Source of the DNA: Tatlockia sp.
GTDB lineage: Bacteria; Pseudomonadota; Gammaproteobacteria; Legionellales; Legionellaceae
Assembly: GCA_013697725.1 (NCBI GenBank)
Contig: JACCWI010000022.1
Span: forward strand, 1-64,000
Direction: 5' to 3'
Length of the DNA: 64,000 nucleotides
Shown here: one piece after another, positions 54,876 to 64,000 of the stretch
How the letters are laid out: each line of letters starts with the position of its first letter
Numbering within the stretch: the first letter of the stretch is position 1
Notes under the pieces: model-generated
Seen by the model: the letters and a program-made list of their open reading frames with translations, nothing else
What the model was told of the DNA's origin: nothing
Database searches by the model: none
Translations under genes and position numbers: made by a program

Positions 54876-55640
54876 ATGCCACCCTTATACGTTAAAGAAA
54901 ATGGACAGTGGAGTCGTGATAACAATAATTATTATAGCTTTAAAATTAAGTTTAAAAGGATGGAGGATTGGCAAAATTTAATTATTAAAACTACCAATAA
55001 TGATAAATCATTAATCAAGTGTTCCCTTAATTTTGGGGAGGATATAAGTGCTGATAATAATTCATGGGCTAAGCAATTGCTGTTAGCTCTAAACAAAAAA
55101 TCGGTCAATCTTTCCACACCCAGAAACTTTATATTGCGCGAAGAAAAGGGCAATTATTGCTACGACTTAATAGAACCCAGCAAAAAAGAAAGGCCAAAAG
55201 AACGTTTAATCAAAATTAGCAAACATGACTCTAGCAAATCAATTTCTTTACACAAATTTTGGCAGCCGCAAAAAATTAATGTTCAAACCGAACCTCGAAC
55301 AAAACCGTTTGCCTCTCTAGCTCGCACTGCGGAAAACAGTTTATCAAGTTTTTTTGGATTAGAGATTTTACTTAATCATGAAAAGTCAGACACCTGTTGC
55401 CCGCCGCAATGCTTAACAATTAGTTTGGAAGTTATTGGTGGTTTTATATTTTTTCTTGGTATTGCCGCGGTAGCTGTTGCTTTTACTTTACTTACAGGTG
55501 TTGCAACTCCCGTAACTATAGGATTTGGTGCTGCCTTAATTCTTTTAGGTTTAGGATTTTTGTATACAGGGCTTGTTAGACAATTTGATTGCGAATCTCT
55601 TCTTAATGATGAACCAGACTATTATAAACCTCCACAATAG
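54876..55640 (+). CDS. orphan protein with two C-terminal membrane helices
   Basis: 254 residues. Residues 1-175 are polar and basic, ending in a cysteine-containing linker (SDTCCPPQCLT). Residues about 180-205 (LEVIGGFIFFLGIAAVAVAF) and 213-235 (TPVTIGFGAALILLGLGFLY) are two membrane helices in hairpin order, with a short acidic tail (ESLLNDEPDYYKPPQ). No signal peptide. The layout of a soluble head and a late hydrophobic hairpin is common among Legionella effectors that lodge in host membranes. Family unknown. Convergent with fusA. Confidence 0.6.
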   Translation: MPPLYVKENGQWSRDNNNYYSFKIKFKRMEDWQNLIIKTTNNDKSLIKCSLNFGEDISADNNSWAKQLLLALNKKSVNLSTPRNFILREEKGNYCYDLIEPSKKERPKERLIKISKHDSSKSISLHKFWQPQKINVQTEPRTKPFASLARTAENSLSSFFGLEILLNHEKSDTCCPPQCLTISLEVIGGFIFFLGIAAVAVAFTLLTGVATPVTIGFGAALILLGLGFLYTGLVRQFDCESLLNDEPDYYKPPQ

Positions 55641-55676
55641 AATAGCCTGCGTGCTCCTTTAACTAAATTATCTAGT

Positions 55677-55713
55677 AAAAAAAGCCCCATCAGATTAACA
55701 TTGACAGGGCTTT
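55677..55713 (-). terminator. terminator of the EF-G gene
   Basis: On the minus strand AAAGCCC (55713-55707) pairs with GGGCTTT (55687-55681) and a run of seven T follows (55683-55677), a textbook intrinsic terminator 18 bases past the stop codon. Confidence 0.8.
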
Positions 55714-55730
55714 ACTAACAATGCCAAGAG

Positions 55731-57821
55731 CTACTTGGCAGCTGCGGCTTTCTTCTCTTTTTCTTTAGCAATTACTGCCTCAGATACGCTGTTGGGACAA
55801 GGAGCATAGTGTGAGAACTCCATTGAGAATTGACCGCGACCAGAAGTAAGGGTACGCAATGTACTAATATAACCAAACATTTCTGAAAGAGGAACATCAG
55901 CCTTAATACGTACACCAGTTGCACTGGGTTCTTGACCCGAAATCATACCGCGACGACGATTCAAGTCACCAATGACATCACCGACATTATCTTCTGTACT
56001 ATAAACGTCAACTTTCATGATTGGTTCAAGCAATTGTGGACCAGCCTTTGGTATGGATTGTCTAAATGCACCTTTTGCTGCAATTTCAAAGGCAATTGCC
56101 GAGGAGTCAACAGGGTGGAAGCCACCATCGATAATATTGACTGAAACGTCTAACACAGGGAATCCTGCCAAAGTACCGGTACCCATCATCGAGCGAAATC
56201 CTTTCTCGATTGCCGGGAAGAATTCCTTGGGAACGCTACCACCCACACAGGAGGTAACAAAAGTAAATCCTGTATTTGGCTCACCGGGTTCAATGAGGTA
56301 ATCAATCTTACCGTACTGGCCAGAACCACCCGATTGTTTCTTGTGAGTATAACTGTCTTCAATTGATTTGGTTATGGTTTCTCGGTAAGCAACCTGGGGC
56401 TGTCCTACTAATAATTCCACATCGTAAGTACGCTTGAGAATATCGACTTTAATATCAAGATGTAATTCACCCATACCGCGAAGAATGGTTTCACCTGAGT
56501 CTATATCGGTTTCAACTCTAAAAGTTGGATCTTCTGCAACCATTTTACCAATTGCAATACTCATTTTTTCAGTTGAGGTTTTATCTTTAGGTGAGACAGC
56601 AATGGAAATAACGGGTTCTGGAAACACCATGGCTTCAAGTGTGCACTCGTGTTTAGGATCGCAAAGCGTATGACCGGTTCGAACGTTTTTCATACCTACG
56701 ATAGCAATAATATCGCCTGCTTCAGCACTGTGCAATTCATTACGCTCATTGGCCTGCATCTCAACCATACGGCCGACACGTTCACTTTTACCAGTAAAGG
56801 AGTTAAGAATAGTATCGCCTTTATTCAATTTTCCTGAATATATTCGTACGAAAGTTAAAGCACCGTAACGATCATCCATGATTTTGAATGCCAATGCACG
56901 GAAGGGCTCATCAGGTGAAACAATAGCATATTCACCTGTAGGTTCACCTTCAGCATTGGTCAAAGGTTGGGGATTAACTTCCTGGGGAGCAGGTAAATAA
57001 TCAATCACTGCATCCAATAATAACTGCATCCCTTTATTCTTGAAGGCAGAACCACAATAAGTTGGGAAGAATGCTAATTCGAGAGTACCTTTGCGGATGC
57101 AGCGTTTAATGTCTTCTATTGAAGGTTCTTCGCCTTCTAAGTAAGCCATTAATAAATCATCATCCATTTCAAGCGCTTGTTCAATTAATTGTTTGCGATA
57201 ATTTTCAACATCGTCAACCATATTAGCGGGTACGTCGGTAACAATGTAATTTTCTGGCTCACCGGTTTCATCCCAAACGTAAGCTTTTCGTGTTAATAAA
57301 TCGACAACACCAACAAAGTCATCTTCAACACCAATCGGCAAAGTCATAATTAATGGGTTGGCGCCCAATACTTTTTCAATTTGTGCAGTCACTTTTAAAA
57401 AGTCTGCGCCGATACGGTCAAGTTTGTTTACGAAAATCAAACGAGATACTTTGGAATTGTTCGCATAACGCCAGTTGGTTTCTGATTGAGGCTCAACTCC
57501 ACCTGATCCACAAAATACACCAATTCCGCCATCAAGTACTTTCAGTGAACGATATACTTCAACAGTGAAGTCAACGTGTCCTGGGGTATCGATTACGTTG
57601 AAACGAGTGCCTTTCCAGAAGCAACTTACCGCTGCTGACTGAATGGTAATACCACGCTCAGCTTCCTGAACCATGAAGTCGGTTGTTGATTCACCATCAT
57701 GAACCTCACCAATTTTATAGTTTCTACCCGTGAGGTAAAGAATACGTTCAGTAGTGGTGGTTTTTCCGGCATCAACGTGGGCGAAGATACCAATATTTCT
57801 GTAAAGGTTTAAATCATTCAT
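55731..57821 (-). CDS. fusA: elongation factor G (second, EF-G2-like copy)
   Basis: GTPase of 696 residues with all five EF-G domains. G1 is [13 protein letters not shown] (residues 14-26), G2 [13 protein letters not shown]3 [10 protein letters not shown] and G4 VNKLDR. It stands alone with its own terminator and not within an rpsL-rpsG-fusA-tuf operon. The text [20 protein letters not shown] and [20 protein letters not shown] matches the second EF-G of Vibrio and Pseudomonas, not the str-operon type (which has AVTCFW/AVDGAVAVFC-like text, from memory). Paralogues of this type have been linked to ribosome recycling or stress; the split of roles here is inferred. Confidence 0.88.
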   Translation of the reverse strand: MNDLNLYRNIGIFAHVDAGKTTTTERILYLTGRNYKIGEVHDGESTTDFMVQEAERGITIQSAAVSCFWKGTRFNVIDTPGHVDFTVEVYRSLKVLDGGIGVFCGSGGVEPQSETNWRYANNSKVSRLIFVNKLDRIGADFLKVTAQIEKVLGANPLIMTLPIGVEDDFVGVVDLLTRKAYVWDETGEPENYIVTDVPANMVDDVENYRKQLIEQALEMDDDLLMAYLEGEEPSIEDIKRCIRKGTLELAFFPTYCGSAFKNKGMQLLLDAVIDYLPAPQEVNPQPLTNAEGEPTGEYAIVSPDEPFRALAFKIMDDRYGALTFVRIYSGKLNKGDTILNSFTGKSERVGRMVEMQANERNELHSAEAGDIIAIVGMKNVRTGHTLCDPKHECTLEAMVFPEPVISIAVSPKDKTSTEKMSIAIGKMVAEDPTFRVETDIDSGETILRGMGELHLDIKVDILKRTYDVELLVGQPQVAYRETITKSIEDSYTHKKQSGGSGQYGKIDYLIEPGEPNTGFTFVTSCVGGSVPKEFFPAIEKGFRSMMGTGTLAGFPVLDVSVNIIDGGFHPVDSSAIAFEIAAKGAFRQSIPKAGPQLLEPIMKVDVYSTEDNVGDVIGDLNRRRGMISGQEPSATGVRIKADVPLSEMFGYISTLRTLTSGRGQFSMEFSHYAPCPNSVSEAVIAKEKEKKAAAAK

Positions 57822-58261
57822 AGCGCTCTTCTAAAATTAAAATAGATTAAAAAAATAGTCACCTACTATACAGTATTCTATACGGATTTGCAGCAGATTT
57901 ATTTCATCGTGGCACTAAATGGATGAATATTTTATCAAGACAACTAACAATTGATATTTATTTGTAAAAATTGATTTCCTTAAATCTTTAATAACTAATT
58001 AAATATTCGTGCCTGCTAAGGCTTTAGAACTTGCTGAGGGGATTACTCAAACTTATTGTGGCAAATGAATGGGTTTAATTTAGTGGTACTTAGTGTTATC
58101 CATGGAATTAAATTAAAATAGAGGCAATATTTTCAATATAACTATTATTATTAGGGAGCTTCATAGGATAAACTTTGGTGAAATAAAAAGGGTTGCTTTA
58201 ACTGCCTGAAACCATTTATCTAGACTAGCTCTAAATTTTTACCTTTAAGAGAAAGAAAGTA

Positions 58262-58894
58262 ATGACAACTAAACACTGGTCAAAAGTAGAATATCTTCAT
58301 AAAACTGTAACAAATCCCAATATTCATATTCGTGGAACTCATAGTTATTACAGTGATTATTGGAGCGGCTCATTTGAACAATCAGTCGTACGATATCTTT
58401 ATGGTGATGAATATAGTCTTGCTAATTGGCAATCACAATGGCCAATTGATCAATTATATATAGGTGATTATGTCTGCATTGCTGCTGAAGCGGTGATTCT
58501 AATGGGTGGAAATCATACCCACCGTGCTGAATGGTTTAGCCTTTATCCCTTTGAAGAATCCCTGTTGGATGCTTATCAAGGAAAGGGCGATACTATTATT
58601 GCTGATGGGGCTTGGCTTGGACTACGCTCAATTATTTTACCCGGTATAAAAATTGGTGAGGGTGCTATTGTCGCTGCTGCGTCCGTAGTAACTAAAGATG
58701 TTCCAGCTTACACAATTGTAGCTGGTAATCCCGCTAAAATGATAAGAAAACGTTTCGATGATGCAATAATCGACCGTCTTTTATCTTTAAAAATTTACGA
58801 CTTGAATAATGAACAGTTTGACCGTATAAAACCTTTTCTAGTTAATATTGACATTGAAAATTTAGAAAAGCAGCTGTCTGAATTTTCAATCTAG
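58262..58894 (+). CDS. hexapeptide acetyltransferase, CatB/XAT-like
   Basis: A 210-residue left-handed beta-helix acyltransferase of the xenobiotic acetyltransferase group (CatB, Vat). The catalytic histidine is His85 in LMGGNHTHRAEWFSLYPF, matching the GANH..W...YPF text of the group, followed by hexapeptide turns in GAWLGLRSIILPGIKIGEGA and VVTKDVPAYTIVAGNPAKMI. Chloramphenicol and streptogramin acetylation are known in the family, but many members act on sugars, so resistance cannot be assumed. Alone in the region; the 440-base gap before it (57822-58261) has no gene visible. Confidence 0.85.
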   Translation: MTTKHWSKVEYLHKTVTNPNIHIRGTHSYYSDYWSGSFEQSVVRYLYGDEYSLANWQSQWPIDQLYIGDYVCIAAEAVILMGGNHTHRAEWFSLYPFEESLLDAYQGKGDTIIADGAWLGLRSIILPGIKIGEGAIVAAASVVTKDVPAYTIVAGNPAKMIRKRFDDAIIDRLLSLKIYDLNNEQFDRIKPFLVNIDIENLEKQLSEFSI

Positions 58895-58964
58895 TTATTC
58901 TAATCCATCTATTGCTAAGCGAATTGAGCTATAACTAAATAGCTTCATCAGGAAAAATCTGACT

Positions 58965-60695
58965 ATGCAAGAACGAAATACTCTAGACTATAAAAAAAAT
59001 TATACTCAATTTTTTCGCTATAAAGATGAGTCTACTCCACCAATAGACGAGTCCTTTTTAGAATTTAAGATACCCAGTGCAAGAGATTTGTATCATAAAA
59101 TAATTGAGCGCAACAGCTACGCACTAATTAGTAAATTATCATTAGAAGAGTTAAAACTCACCCTGGCATCTAAGGATTGTGATGTTGACTTTTTCTTTTC
59201 GCAGATCAATATAGAAGTTTTATCCGAGACATTAAATTATTATATTTTTCATTTTAAAGAAATGGATAATGAATTAACTGCAGAACAAGCGTTTTTTTTG
59301 CGTAATAGGCTGCTTGCCCAATTAAATGCCTTACGTCTGGAAGAAGTTAATAATAATCTTTTTGTAGATGATAGTTCATCAATACGATTACATTTATCCG
59401 ATACAGAAAATTATAGATTTGCTACAGATTCCAAGCTAAGCAATCTACCAAATTCTTATCGTGCGCTTTGTATCTATGATTTGATTGTCGAAGATCTATA
59501 TTTGCATAATTTGCGCAGAGAGGATAACAATTATAAAGATAGTCTTATTAGCGATTATTTGAGTATTCATAGTTCCAAATTTGCTGAGTACGGGTGGAAT
59601 GGCAGGTTTAGCCTCTCTCAAAAATTACAAGAATGCCTAAAGAATATAACCTGCGATAGAAAGGCTGCAACGCTACTTGAATGGTCTTTTGATGAGACTT
59701 ACGAAGATAGAGAGCTTGAGTTTAATAGAGGTATCTTAGCTACTCTCCCTCTTACTGCAAGCGCATCCCTTGAAACCAACCCCGCGCAAAGTTATTCTAC
59801 TAAGCGATACGGATTAAACAGCTATTCATATTATTATTGTTCATTAATTCAATATCGTTATCTACAAGATCTAAAGGTTCTGTTTTTACCTATCATGCAA
59901 AAGAGTGCCACGAATTCCAGGAAAGATGAATCTCATCTGGAATTTCAACAAGAGATTGAACAACTTAAAGCTCAGTTTGAAAAATGGAAAGAGTTTAAAA
60001 ACCAACCCATGGTAATAAAATTGGGAGCTTTGATTGATAAAATTGAAGACATTCGCAGGCAAGATCATAAAAAGCCTGGAAGATTTTACGCCGGAAACTG
60101 GCCGGTATGTTATTGGGAGGAAAAAGCTTTTGAGGGCAGTGAACAGAAGCCTAAAATAATTCTTATTAAAGCTTTGTATACGCTCGGATCTCAACGCCTG
60201 TTTAAGCAAGCCTTTGCTATAAAAATTCAACAAGAATTAAGAAAATCCAGTTTGACAATAAGTAGAGCTAATCTTTTTCTAAGCAATGATTCTCACTATG
60301 CTGAGGGTTATTATTTTTCGGTAAAACAAGAGGATATTGCTAAATGTTCACTAAGAAATTTATTAGTTTGTAGTGAAGCAACTATTTCTACCTCAAAAAA
60401 TGTAACCTTGGTACAACTAATGTTAGCTAATCATAAATTTTTTACGACAAAAAGGCCCATTGAATGGTTGGAATGTTTACAAGACAAAAATATGAAAACC
60501 TTGGAAATGACAACCTTTATTTGGAAATTAGCGACTTGGCCTAAAGTAAAGGTCTGGCTAAATCATCAAAAACCGAATGTTTTTTATGAGAATAATTCGT
60601 TACCCTTAGAACTTTTGTTAATAATTACCAGCTTTCTTGCTAAACTTTTAGAAGAAGATGTTTCGCAAATTAAAGACCTACCGAAATGCCAATAG
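58965..60695 (+). CDS. orphan helical protein, candidate effector
   Basis: 576 residues with no recognised domain and no signal peptide. It is rich in Leu, Glu and Lys with helical stretches (IPSARDLYHKIIERNSYALI, QQEIEQLKAQFEKWKEFKNQ). A tyrosine-rich segment (RYGLNSYSYYYCSLIQYRYL) is near residue 290. The C-terminal third contains FYAGNWPVCYWEEKAF and ends LLEEDVSQIKDLPKCQ, with glutamates near the end as in Dot/Icm substrates. It is 70 bases after the acetyltransferase and could share its transcript. Function unknown. Confidence 0.6.
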   Translation: MQERNTLDYKKNYTQFFRYKDESTPPIDESFLEFKIPSARDLYHKIIERNSYALISKLSLEELKLTLASKDCDVDFFFSQINIEVLSETLNYYIFHFKEMDNELTAEQAFFLRNRLLAQLNALRLEEVNNNLFVDDSSSIRLHLSDTENYRFATDSKLSNLPNSYRALCIYDLIVEDLYLHNLRREDNNYKDSLISDYLSIHSSKFAEYGWNGRFSLSQKLQECLKNITCDRKAATLLEWSFDETYEDRELEFNRGILATLPLTASASLETNPAQSYSTKRYGLNSYSYYYCSLIQYRYLQDLKVLFLPIMQKSATNSRKDESHLEFQQEIEQLKAQFEKWKEFKNQPMVIKLGALIDKIEDIRRQDHKKPGRFYAGNWPVCYWEEKAFEGSEQKPKIILIKALYTLGSQRLFKQAFAIKIQQELRKSSLTISRANLFLSNDSHYAEGYYFSVKQEDIAKCSLRNLLVCSEATISTSKNVTLVQLMLANHKFFTTKRPIEWLECLQDKNMKTLEMTTFIWKLATWPKVKVWLNHQKPNVFYENNSLPLELLLIITSFLAKLLEEDVSQIKDLPKCQ

Positions 60696-60720
60696 CTAAG
60701 ATTAGTTATTGGCATTCGGT
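60680..60720. terminator. bidirectional terminator
   Basis: An almost perfect stem of about 19 bp (60680-60699 with 60702-60720, two-base loop) lies between the convergent orphan gene and thrC. It includes the orphan gene's stop codon. Confidence 0.75.
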
Positions 60721-60742
60721 TAGAATCTAAATCAATTACCTT

Positions 60743-62020
60743 TTAATTTTGCTCCAAAGAAAACAATTTTTTTATATCATCTAAATTTGCATTTACTCGT
60801 CTAATTATAGAGGGGCTTTTAATTAAGCTTTTTAATTGGGGTGAAATAGGAATTTTAATAGTCAGCAGCGGCTCAATTAGCTCATGAAATTTAAAAGGAT
60901 CAGCAGTGGCCACCACAATCCACGGTTTGTTAGCTAACTTGGTTTGAACGTGAAAGGCAGTAGCGGTATGAGGACAACTGATGTAATGGTAGTGGTTATA
61001 AATCTCTTGAATTGTTTCACGGATAGCATCGTCGTTAACACTTATCGCAGACACATTCTTTTTAAAAAGTTCAAATGAATCAAATAAATGATTTAAACGC
61101 TCTAGGTTAGATGGATTACCGACATCCATTGCATTGGCAAGAGTCCTAATACTAGGTTGTGATTGATAATGGGCGTTATTCAAGTAATCGGATAAAACTT
61201 GATTGGCATTCGTTGCTAACACAATTTCACGAATAGGAAAGCCCATGGCTTTTGCCCAATAGGCCGCAGTGGCATTACCCAGGTTACCACTTGGAATAAT
61301 AAACCCTGAATTTTCTTTAAATTTTTTGAAGAATTGCATCGAGCTATAAGCATAATAAGTCATTTGTGCTAACAACCTGGCAATGTTGATAGAGTTAGCA
61401 CTACTAAGTCCGCCTGCTTCCTGCCAGTGAGGGTCTAAAAATGCTGATTTTACTAATTGCTGACATTGATCAAAGTTTCCATTAACAGCAAAAGCAAATA
61501 TATTCTCATCCCAACAAGTCATTTGTTGCTCTTGCATGGCTGATATTTGTTTATCGGGGTAGAGGATCACTGCGCGATAGTTTAATTTTCGGTGAAAAGC
61601 GCTTGCCACAGCGGAGCCCGTATCACCCGAGGTGGCAACCAGGATAGTTTTTTGACAATTAGCTGTTTCAGATAAACATTCTGCTAAAAAGCGCGCGCCA
61701 AGATCTTTAAAAGACGAGGTTGGGCCGTGAAATAATTCCAAGACAAATAAATTATCGTCTAGTTGCTGAAGTGGTATAGGAAAATTGAATGCTCGTTTAC
61801 AGAAAGAGTCTAACTGGGTTGCAAGTGCATCGCCATTAAAAAAATGCGCGAGTAATTTTGAGGCAAACATTGGATAAGAAAGTTCTAATGAAAACCAACT
61901 TTTATCTATAATGGGCATAGTCTCTGGAACAAATAAACCACCATCTGCCGCTAAACCTGTCTCAATTGCAGTGGATAGAGTTTTTATAATTGCCCGATTA
62001 CGTGTACTGATAAAATTCAT
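60743..62020 (-). CDS. thrC: threonine synthase
   Basis: PLP enzyme that converts O-phosphohomoserine to threonine. At 425 residues it has the short-form ThrC features: STRNRAIIKTLSTAIETGLA at the N-terminus, the PLP lysine in FHGPTSSFKDLGARFLAE, VATSGDTGSAVASAF, and PSGNLGNATAAYWAKAMG. The start codon overlaps the thrB stop by four bases. Last gene of thrABC. It looks intact, although the upstream thrA is damaged. Confidence 0.95.
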   Translation of the reverse strand: MNFISTRNRAIIKTLSTAIETGLAADGGLFVPETMPIIDKSWFSLELSYPMFASKLLAHFFNGDALATQLDSFCKRAFNFPIPLQQLDDNLFVLELFHGPTSSFKDLGARFLAECLSETANCQKTILVATSGDTGSAVASAFHRKLNYRAVILYPDKQISAMQEQQMTCWDENIFAFAVNGNFDQCQQLVKSAFLDPHWQEAGGLSSANSINIARLLAQMTYYAYSSMQFFKKFKENSGFIIPSGNLGNATAAYWAKAMGFPIREIVLATNANQVLSDYLNNAHYQSQPSIRTLANAMDVGNPSNLERLNHLFDSFELFKKNVSAISVNDDAIRETIQEIYNHYHYISCPHTATAFHVQTKLANKPWIVVATADPFKFHELIEPLLTIKIPISPQLKSLIKSPSIIRRVNANLDDIKKLFSLEQN

Positions 62021-62976
62021 AAGATCTTCTCCTCTAAAACGACTTTCGCGGCATTTTGATTAAGGGCTGAAATCCAGCAATCTGATTTAATAGCCTTCTT
62101 TTCCAAGGTTAACCGCATGGCTAAACTAATTCTTTGTGCATCATCTTGACTGCGAGCTAAGGCAAATAGAGCAGGTCCTGAACCCGAGAGCGACATCCCT
62201 AAAGCACCTGCTTGAAGCGCTGCTTCTTTAATTTTATAAAATTCTGGAATCAATTTTGCGCGTTGCGGTTCAATGATTAAATCGTCCAGGGAGTTTTGCA
62301 TGAGTTGATAATCATTTTCATAAAGTGAGACAATAAATGAGGCTAAATTTGCTGATTGTTGACTATGTGATTTTAAGCTTAGGTTTTTTCTCAAGACTGC
62401 TCTCGCGTCTCGTGTTGCTATCTGCAAATGAGGACGAAGCAACACACAGTAAAGTTCAGGAATAGGTAACAGTACAATATTCATTAGATCTTGTGATTGA
62501 ATTAACGTCAAGCCGCCAAAAAGACAGGGCACTACATTATCCGCATGCGCTTCACCACTAGCTACCTGTTCTCCAAACAATGCATATTTTGCCAACTCAA
62601 CCTTTGTTAAAGGCTGAGTTAAAAAACGATTACAAGCAACTAACGCTGCTACCGCTGAGGCCGCAGAACCTCCCATACCCGAGCAAAGAGGAATTCCTTT
62701 TTGAATAGCAATTGAAAATCCAAATTCCAAATCTAAGTTTTGACAGAATTGTTGGACAACTACCGATGCGGTGTTCCTATCTGAGGCAAAGGGTAATAGG
62801 TTTTGCGAGTCAATTAATTCAATAACAATTTGCTGGTCGTCGCGCTTGGTTAAGGTTACCTGGTCGCCTAAAGCGTCAAAAGAAAATCCCAAAATATCAA
62901 AGCCTACGGCAACATTGGCACAAGTCGCGGGTGCAAAAGCTTTAACTTTTTTAATGGATGGGTTAATTCTATTCAT
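62017..62976 (-). CDS. thrB: homoserine kinase
   Basis: GHMP-family kinase of 319 residues that makes O-phosphohomoserine. FAPATCANVAVGFDILGFSF is the N-terminal motif and GIPLCSGMGGSAASAVAALV the GHMP ATP loop; GMSLSGSGPALFALA forms the third motif. It lies 8 bases after thrA and overlaps thrC by four. The frame is intact. Confidence 0.95.
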   Translation of the reverse strand: MNRINPSIKKVKAFAPATCANVAVGFDILGFSFDALGDQVTLTKRDDQQIVIELIDSQNLLPFASDRNTASVVVQQFCQNLDLEFGFSIAIQKGIPLCSGMGGSAASAVAALVACNRFLTQPLTKVELAKYALFGEQVASGEAHADNVVPCLFGGLTLIQSQDLMNIVLLPIPELYCVLLRPHLQIATRDARAVLRKNLSLKSHSQQSANLASFIVSLYENDYQLMQNSLDDLIIEPQRAKLIPEFYKIKEAALQAGALGMSLSGSGPALFALARSQDDAQRISLAMRLTLEKKAIKSDCWISALNQNAAKVVLEEKIL

Positions 62977-62984
62977 ATATCACC

Positions 62985-64000
62985 TCAAGATAGTTGTGAG
63001 ACTAGGCGCAATAAATCTGCAAAAATGCCCGATGCTGTTACCTCAGCTCCAGCTCCAGGGCCTTGTATAATTAATGGCCTCTCAAAATATCTTTTAGTGT
63101 TAAAAACGAGCATATTGTCTGTTTCTTCAAGTCTTGAAAAGGGATGCTCTTTAGGTAGTAATTTTAACCCAACCTGCAAGATTCCCTTAATCCAAAACCT
63201 TAACATCACAAAGACTAACATCATGGCCAATCTCGCGAGCCAGGCAAATCAATTTACGAGCAACATCCATCCCAGATAAATCCTCACGCGGGTCCGGCTC
63301 TGTAAATCCTTGATTTTTTGCGTCAATGACTACTGAAGAAAACGTTCTACCTTTAGCTAATTCATTAAAGATATAACTGAGTGTTCCTGATAAAACACCT
63401 TCGACCTGATGAATCTCATCTCCTGTTTTAATCAGATCTTGCAAAGTAGAGATCACAGGTAAGCCAGCACAAACGGTAGCTTCATAAAAATAATGTTGGT
63501 TGGCATAAGCTCGTTTTTTTAACTGTTTGTAATAACCTAAATCTCCGGCATTTGCATGTTTATTGGGGGTAATCACATGGATGTCTCTATCCATGAACCC
63601 TAGATATTGCTTGGCTATACTTTCATCGGCTGTGCAATCAATGATGACTGCATGAGACAGATTTTCCTCTGCAATATGATTTATAAAATTTGATAAATTT
63701 GCTTCAACCCCATTATCTGAAAAATCATCTTGCCAATGTTCCAGGCTAATTGTAGTGTTCTTTAGCAACATCCTCTTGCTATTCATAATCCCAAGCAAAT
63801 GAAGATCAATTTGATAAGTTGATCGGAGCTTATCAAGCCCTTGCCTGAGCTGGTGCAGAAAACTTTTGGCGACAGAACCAGGACCAATTAACCCAATGGC
63901 TAATGTTTTAGGCGAAAGGTAGAAACCGGAATGTACCGCTCGCATTGCTTTAATTAAATCTCTGTTTTTTATAACCAAAGAAATATTACGCTCTGACGAA
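62985..64000 (-). pseudogene. thrA: bifunctional aspartokinase/homoserine dehydrogenase ThrA, homoserine dehydrogenase half disrupted; 5' end beyond window
   Basis: The frame is open to the window edge, and its first residues (SSERNISLVIKNRDLIKAMR) are the end of the aspartokinase ACT region, so the gene is the fused ThrA type. The dehydrogenase domain runs normally through AIGLIGPGSVAKSFLHQLRQ, VITPNKHANAGDLGYYKQL, and FTEPDPREDLSGMDVARKL with catalytic Asp and Lys, but stops at DVKVLD (63187). The expected C-terminus (LRFWIKGILQVGLKLLPKEH to GPGAGAEVTASGIFADLLRL) continues in another frame to 62985. Against E. coli ThrA about 40 residues are missing at the join: an internal deletion with frameshift. 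Homoserine dehydrogenase activity is probably lost; the aspartokinase half cannot be judged. Confidence 0.85.

Noticed and set aside
55731-57821. EF-G considered as the str-operon copy
   Set aside because: No rpsL, rpsG or tuf flanks it, it has its own terminator and the sequence is of the second type.

Overview
The window looks like a chromosomal segment of a Legionella-type gammaproteobacterium. The sequence is AT-rich. Housekeeping genes (lnt-leuS-lptE-holA-nadD, glnA, aceB-aceA, phrB, thrABC and a type II secretion gspF-K operon of the kind Legionella calls lsp) are interleaved with eukaryote-like repeat proteins (WD40, ankyrin, leucine-rich, Sel1) and large orphan coiled-coil proteins. 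That mixture is typical of genomes that feed a Dot/Icm type IV secretion system. No Dot/Icm gene lies in the window, so every effector assignment is inference.

Layout. 1-6.5 kb: minus-strand envelope and housekeeping cluster. 6.6-13.0 kb: plus-strand catabolic block, with a saccharopine-dehydrogenase-like enzyme and ALDH7-type semialdehyde dehydrogenase (lysine via saccharopine to aminoadipate), then a two-gene beta-oxidation pair. 13.0-20.4 kb: accessory region with a HigA-like antitoxin remnant, a 1324-residue WD40 protein, two tandem paralogous small secreted proteins with a conserved leader, and a Sel1-repeat protein. 20.7-24.8 kb: type II secretion pseudopilin operon. 24.8-32.8 kb: glnA, a Nudix hydrolase, two orphan proteins, a MITE, an arylamine N-acetyltransferase, a leucine-rich-repeat protein with a possibly frameshifted C-terminus, and a transposase fragment. 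32.8-45.8 kb: mostly metabolic and stress genes (two MFS transporters, anmK, glyoxylate shunt, YqjD/E/K-like membrane genes, Sel1 protein, photolyase, 2OG oxygenase, MarR regulator, lipoprotein).

The most interesting object is a complete, about 5.9 kb Tn3-family transposon at 46057-51954. Its inverted ends match at about 32 of 43 positions and a 6-bp direct repeat (AGGGAT) flanks it. It sits inside a copy of a dispersed roughly 105-bp intergenic repeat, whose two halves rejoin cleanly if the element is removed. Inside, in order, are an ankyrin-repeat gene (effector-like passenger), a four-motif recombination site laid out like the IRS site of Tn4430, a TnpI-type tyrosine recombinase, a full-length Tn3 transposase, and an overlapping DUF4160/DUF2442 gene pair resembling a toxin-antitoxin module. 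This would be a self-mobile vehicle for a host-interaction gene.

52-64 kb: three orphan proteins, a second-type elongation factor G, a hexapeptide acetyltransferase, and the thr operon. The homoserine dehydrogenase half of thrA has lost about 40 residues with a frameshift, which would break threonine synthesis although thrB and thrC look intact. No rRNA, tRNA or CRISPR array was recognised.
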